From: Pseudomonas sp. CHM02
Lineage (GTDB): Bacteria > Pseudomonadota > Gammaproteobacteria > Pseudomonadales > Pseudomonadaceae
NCBI RefSeq assembly: GCF_000612585.1
Contig: NZ_JFCA01000028.1
Span: forward strand, 1 to 64,000
DNA length: 64,000 nt
Direction: 5' to 3'
Shown: positions 60,558-64,000 of the stretch, in pieces
How positions within the stretch are numbered: position 1 is the stretch's first letter
How the letters are laid out: each line of letters starts with the position of its first letter
Program-made: the position numbers and the translations under genes
The notes under the pieces: model-generated
Seen by the model: only the letters and a program-made list of their open reading frames with translations
Told to the model about the DNA's origin: nothing
The model's database searches: none

Positions 60558-61109
60558 ATGGCCAAGCAAGCGCTCATCCTAATCGATATCCAGAACGACT
60601 ACTTCCCCCAGGGCAAGTGGCCACTTGACGGTGTGGACGCCGCGGCAGACAAGGCCGCGCAGGTGCTGCAGGCGTTTCGCCAGGCGGGCGATGCGGTGAT
60701 TCACGTGCGCCATGAGTTCACCTCAGAGGATGCGCCGTTCTTCACACCGGGCTCCGAGGGCGCGCACCTGCATAGCAAAGTGCTGAACGAGGGCAACGAG
60801 CCGGTGGTGCTCAAGCACTTCGTGAATGCGTTCCGCGAGACCAACCTGCGCGCCCTGCTGGAACAACGCAGCATCACGGACCTGGTGGTGGTCGGCAGCA
60901 TGAGCCACATGTGCATCGACGCGGTGGTGCGGGCGTCGGCGGACCTGGGCTACAAGGTCACGCTGATCCATGACGCGTGCGCCACCCGGGATCTGGAATT
61001 CAAGGGCAAGGTGATCCCGGCGGCGCAGGTGCATGACGCTTATATGGCATCACTGGCGTTCGGCTACGCAACCGTAGTGTCGACCGATGAATTCCTCGCC
61101 CCCGTGTAG
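60558..61109 (+). CDS. Isochorismatase-like cysteine hydrolase
   Basis: This 183-residue protein has the family catalytic triad: Asp10 in LIDIQNDYF, Lys86 in VVLKHFVNAF and Cys119 in SHMCIDAVVRA. It hydrolyses amides or similar bonds; the substrate is unknown, though amide hydrolysis is common for proteins regulated by GlxA-type factors. The start at 60558 is the family start; the longer open frame upstream is the antisense of the GlxA gene. Confidence 0.9.
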   Translation: MAKQALILIDIQNDYFPQGKWPLDGVDAAADKAAQVLQAFRQAGDAVIHVRHEFTSEDAPFFTPGSEGAHLHSKVLNEGNEPVVLKHFVNAFRETNLRALLEQRSITDLVVVGSMSHMCIDAVVRASADLGYKVTLIHDACATRDLEFKGKVIPAAQVHDAYMASLAFGYATVVSTDEFLAPV

Positions 61110-61132
61110 GCGCCGGCTTGCCAGCGATAGCA
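61105..61132. repeat. REP copy overlapping a stop codon
   Basis: TGTAGGCGCCGGCTTGCCAG begins two bases before the TAG of the cysteine hydrolase gene, so the repeat provides its stop codon. A single copy, between converging genes. Confidence 0.75.
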
Positions 61133-61142
61133 TCATCACGGC

Positions 61143-61907
61143 TTACGCAGTGGCAATGATGAACAGGCGCGGAAAGGGCAACAGCACGGTGCCATCGGCC
61201 AGCGCGGGATAAGCCTGGCTGATCCGCGCCTGGTATTCCCGTAGGAAGGCAGCTTTTTCGCCGTCATTCAAAGGCGCGAGGAATGGCCTCAGCGCCGAAG
61301 CCTTGAACCACTCCACCACCGCCGCGTGATCTGCCAGCGGATGCAAATACATGGTGCGCCACACATCGACAGTGCTGCAGTGCTGACTCAGCAGCTCGTA
61401 GTAGTAACTCGCGGTGTGGCGCTCATTGTGTTTGACCGCGCCGATCCTGGCGGACCATGGGCCGTCCGCCGCGACTTCGCGGGCAAGCCGGTGGGCGGGC
61501 TCGTCGAGGTTGTCCGGCGTTTGCACCGCCAGCGTACCGCCCGGTGTCAGTTGGCGGACCAGGTGCGGGTACAGCGCTGCGTGGTCGGGCAGCCACTGCA
61601 GCGACGCATTGGCCAGGATCACATCGAAGGCTTGCGTCGGGTTCCACGCAGCGATATCCGCCAGTTCAAAATTCAGCGCCGGCAGCCGCTTGCGGGCGTC
61701 GACCAGCATGTCATCGGAGCTGTCCATGCCAGTCACGTGCGCCTGCGGGAAGCGTTCGGCCAGGACTTCGGTGGAGTTACCGGGGCCGCAGCCCAGGTCG
61801 ACGGCAGTACGCACCTCAGTATTCGGGATAGCCGCGACCAGGTCACGGACGGGACGGGTGCGTTGCTGTTCGAACATCGTGTACTGCTTGGCTGACCAGG
61901 TCATCAC
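61143..61907 (-). CDS. tam: Trans-aconitate 2-methyltransferase
   Basis: Tam (254 residues) methylates trans-aconitate, an inhibitory by-product of cis-aconitate. It has VDLGCGPGNSTEVLAERFP (motif I), TGMDSSDDMLVDARKRLP, FDVILANASLQWLPDH and FLREYQARISQAYP. Start at 61907 with an adjacent in-frame ATG one codon later. It is divergent from the LysR gene. Confidence 0.92.
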   Translation of the reverse strand: MMTWSAKQYTMFEQQRTRPVRDLVAAIPNTEVRTAVDLGCGPGNSTEVLAERFPQAHVTGMDSSDDMLVDARKRLPALNFELADIAAWNPTQAFDVILANASLQWLPDHAALYPHLVRQLTPGGTLAVQTPDNLDEPAHRLAREVAADGPWSARIGAVKHNERHTASYYYELLSQHCSTVDVWRTMYLHPLADHAAVVEWFKASALRPFLAPLNDGEKAAFLREYQARISQAYPALADGTVLLPFPRLFIIATA

Positions 61908-62005
61908 GGCTTTCCTTCTTTTTGAGGTTGGCTACAGCCTAATTCTTGTGAGCCATGAGAACAAATGCCAGGATTGGAGCCCTCCCATACCTGAAAAGTA
62001 TTCAT

Positions 62006-62914
62006 ATGCTGGAACTTCGCCAACTCAAGGCCTTCGTGGCCATTGCCGAGGAAGGCTATATCACCCGTGCCGCCGAACGCCTGGGCATGCAGCAACCACC
62101 GTTGACACGCATGCTGCAAAGCCTGGAGGCCGAGTTGGGTGTGGTATTGATGGAGCGTCTGCCCCGTGGCGTGCGCCCCACTACCGCCGGGCTCGCCTTA
62201 CTGGACGAAGCGCGGGACATTCTTGCCCAAGCCGAAGGGATTGCAGAGGTGGTTCGCCGCGCGGCACGCGGTGAGCGCGGGCGCCTGGCGATCGGTTTCA
62301 CCAGTTCGGCGGCGCTGCATCCCTTCGTACCGAGTGTGCTGCGGCGGTTTCGCGAAACCTTTGTCGGCGTCACCGTGGTGCTGGAGGAAGCCGGTACCGG
62401 CGAACTGCTGGACGCGTTGCTGCACGAGAAACTCGACGCGGCGTTTATCCGCTCGCCACTCAGCGGAACGCAATCGCTGCAGGACGAACCGATCCTGGTG
62501 GAGCCCATGTTGCTGGCGCTGCCGACGGATCACCCGTTGGCAATCGATTCAGCATCACCCCTGCCCTTGGCGGCATTGGCGACCGAGTCCTTCGTGCTGT
62601 ATCGCCGTCGCGTGGGCCTGGGGTTGTATGACGCGATTCTGGTGGCCTGCCGCGAGGCGGGGTTCAGCCCGCAGGTGGTACAGGAAGCCCCACGCATGAC
62701 CGCGACATTGAGCCTGGTGGCAGCGGGACTTGGGGTGTCCATCGTGCCGGCGTCGATGCAGCGGTTGCGCGGCGACGGGATTGTTTATCGGGAACTGACG
62801 GAGTGCCGGAGCCTGGTGGCGCCGTTGCATTTGGCGACGCGGATTGGGGATGGCTCGGCGGTGTTGCAGCGTTTCCGGGCAATGGTTGTCACGGCAGCCT
62901 CGACCGACGCTTGA
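62006..62914 (+). CDS. LysR-family regulator
   Basis: This 302-residue regulator has an N-terminal winged helix (MLELRQLKAFVAIAEEGYIT, AAERLGMQQPPLTRMLQSLE) and a LysR effector-binding domain (from about 90, RLAIGFTSSAALHPFVPSVL). It resembles the BenM/CatM-like group, but the effector is not predictable. It is divergent from tam, which it may control. The start at 62006 is the family start. Confidence 0.9.
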   Translation: MLELRQLKAFVAIAEEGYITRAAERLGMQQPPLTRMLQSLEAELGVVLMERLPRGVRPTTAGLALLDEARDILAQAEGIAEVVRRAARGERGRLAIGFTSSAALHPFVPSVLRRFRETFVGVTVVLEEAGTGELLDALLHEKLDAAFIRSPLSGTQSLQDEPILVEPMLLALPTDHPLAIDSASPLPLAALATESFVLYRRRVGLGLYDAILVACREAGFSPQVVQEAPRMTATLSLVAAGLGVSIVPASMQRLRGDGIVYRELTECRSLVAPLHLATRIGDGSAVLQRFRAMVVTAASTDA

Positions 62915-62924
62915 TCACCGGCAA

Positions 62925-62961
62925 TAAAAAACCCCCGTGGCATGAGCCATCGGGGGTTTTG
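62925..62961. terminator. Bidirectional terminator between the LysR and ssb genes
   Basis: AAAAAACCCCCG pairs with CGGGGGTTTT around a loop that itself pairs (TGGC/GCCA), with A and T runs on both sides, so it serves both converging genes. Confidence 0.9.
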
Positions 62962-62981
62962 TTCGTTCAGGGTCGTGGACC

Positions 62982-63497
62982 TTAGAACGGGATATCGTCA
63001 TCAAAGCTGTCGAAATCCGGAGCTGGCTGCGGCGCGGCCTGTTGTGGCGCTGGGCGCGACTCACGCTGTGGCTGCTGGCTTGGCTGCGGACGGGACTGCT
63101 GTGGACGCGGTGCCGAGTTGGACATGCCGCCCTGACCCTGTTGGTCGCCCTGTGGACGGCCGCCCAGCAGTTGCATGGTGCCTTGCATGTCGACCACGAT
63201 TTCAGTGGTGTAGCGCTTGATGCCGTCTTTTTCCCACTCGCGGGTCTGCAGTTTGCCTTCGATGTAGACCTGCGAACCTTTGCGCAGGTACTCACCGGCG
63301 ATCTCTGCGACCTTGCCGAACATCGACACACGGTGCCATTCGGTTTTCTCGACCTTCTGGCCGGTCTGCTTGTCGGTCCACTGTTCGCTGGTCGCCAGAC
63401 TCAGGTTGGTCACGGCGTTACCGTTAGGCAAGTAGCGAACTTCGGGATCCTGGCCGCATGTACCGACCAATATGACTTTGTTAACCCCACGGGCCAT
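62982..63497 (-). CDS. ssb: Single-stranded DNA-binding protein
   Basis: SSB (171 residues) has the OB-fold (GVNKVILVGTCGQDPEVRYL, WHRVSMFGKVAEIAGEYLRK) and a Gln/Pro/Gly-rich disordered linker ending with the acidic tip DSFDDDIPF used for partner binding. It follows the MFS gene by 9 bases on the same strand, as at PA4232-PA4233. Confidence 0.97.
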   Translation of the reverse strand: MARGVNKVILVGTCGQDPEVRYLPNGNAVTNLSLATSEQWTDKQTGQKVEKTEWHRVSMFGKVAEIAGEYLRKGSQVYIEGKLQTREWEKDGIKRYTTEIVVDMQGTMQLLGGRPQGDQQGQGGMSNSAPRPQQSRPQPSQQPQRESRPAPQQAAPQPAPDFDSFDDDIPF

Positions 63498-63506
63498 AAC
63501 GTTCTC

Positions 63507-64000
63507 CTAGGCTGGGCGCGCTGTCGGCACTGGGTTGACCAGTTGCTCGAGCGTCGCGCGATCCAATAATTCGGTGTCCAATTTGATGTAAATGGCCGCC
63601 TCTTCCGCGACCACGACTGCATCTGTTACTCCAACAACGGCCTTAAGGCGCTCGACCAGGCCAGCTTCACGAATGGCTTCGGGCGACAACGGCAGGCGCA
63701 GGCTTGTGACGTATGGAGGTTCGCGCATGGTAACAGCAAAGGCTAGCCAAAGTGCAGCCAGCCCGGCGCATCCCAGGAAGACAACCGACAAACCGCCATG
63801 CTGGAACATCCAGCCACCCATGATGCCGCCCAGTGCAGAACCCAGGAACTGGCTGGTGGAATACACCCCCATCGCCGTTCCTTTGCCGCCGGCCGGTGAA
63901 ACTTTGCTGATCAGCGAAGGCAACGAAGCCTCCAGCAGGTTGAACGCGGTGAAGAACACCACCGTGCCGATTACCAGCGCCCGCAGGCTGTCGCCGAACT
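63507..64000 (-). CDS. MFS transporter, C-terminal part, cut by window end
   Basis: The frame is open from the window edge to 63507 and shows the last membrane helices of a major facilitator protein (MGVYSTSQFLGSALGGIMGG, HGGLSVVFLGCAGLAALWLA) and a soluble C-terminal tail of about 80 residues. Location before ssb matches PA4233. The tail beyond the last helix is longer than in most MFS members; the start lies outside the window. Confidence 0.88.
   Translation of the reverse strand, partial: FGDSLRALVIGTVVFFTAFNLLEASLPSLISKVSPAGGKGTAMGVYSTSQFLGSALGGIMGGWMFQHGGLSVVFLGCAGLAALWLAFAVTMREPPYVTSLRLPLSPEAIREAGLVERLKAVVGVTDAVVVAEEAAIYIKLDTELLDRATLEQLVNPVPTARPA

Noticed and set aside
1..64000. tRNA, rRNA or insertion-sequence genes
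   Set aside because: No cloverleaf with conserved T-arm, no rRNA-like stretch and no transposase-like protein was recognised by reading; a dedicated scan could still find a missed tRNA.

Overview
The window is core chromosome of a Pseudomonas, most likely of the P. fluorescens group. Three things point there. Gene order follows the P. aeruginosa PA4019-PA4069 neighbourhood (ubiX-mpl-eatR-exaC-eat-eutBC, ppa, xseB-ispA-dxs, ribA, thiL-nusB-rib genes-nrdR, a DUF2796/ABC cluster, oprG) and ends in ssb next to an MFS gene as at PA4232-PA4233. Codon use is GC-rich. Many intergenic gaps hold Pseudomonas REP hairpins (cores such as CGCCGGCAAGCCGGCTCC or CGCGGGCAAGCCCGCTCC). No rRNA, tRNA, CRISPR array or insertion sequence was recognised.

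Layout. 1-12.5 kb: ubiX/mpl, then the ethanolamine catabolic block. EatR, a sigma-54 activator, faces exaC across a gap holding two matching candidate activator sites and a good sigma-54 promoter; exaC, the permease and eutBC follow, then GNAT, DedA, mtfA and ppa. 13-24.8 kb: a variable segment between ppa and xseB. It contains an S24-type repressor, a gene-poor 0.8-kb stretch (candidate sRNA, a perfect 14-bp-arm palindrome, a degenerate reading frame), a three-gene DarT-like/DarT/DarG module that looks AT-richer than its surroundings, an eight-gene PspA/DUF2170/rhomboid/K+ channel/DUF2491/DUF350/DUF1190/ATP-grasp operon, and a Fic protein with a C-terminal winged helix. The operon promoter is flanked by two identical CTCACGCGTGAG palindromes. 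The fic gene follows two identical-geometry inverted repeats TGAGCCGA-N13-TCGGCTCA.

24.8-38.4 kb: isoprenoid precursor genes xseB-ispA-dxs, cobalamin uptake genes btuB and btuF, ribA, a lone periplasmic binding protein, and the compact nrdR-ribD-ribE-ribBA-ribH-nusB-thiL run. RibBA has a GTP-cyclohydrolase-II-like C-terminus without its zinc cysteines, which fits the separate intact ribA.

38.4-64 kb: a YbaY-like lipoprotein, a methyltransferase, a thioredoxin/TPR protein, a zinc-linked cluster (His/Asp-rich DUF2796 protein, ABC ATPase, permease, DUF3299) behind a Zur-like site, oprG behind an Anr-like box, a large Lhr helicase, an MscS-family channel, an MFS exporter, the ybhP-clsB-ybhN lipid cluster, an alpha/beta hydrolase with a DUF3182 ATP-grasp-like protein, two regulators, a cysteine hydrolase, tam, ssb, and an MFS gene cut by the window end.

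The best candidates for undescribed biology are the two-toxin/one-antitoxin DarT-DarT-DarG module, the extended PspA operon with its paired palindromes, and the self-contained Fic/inverted-repeat unit, all in the variable segment.
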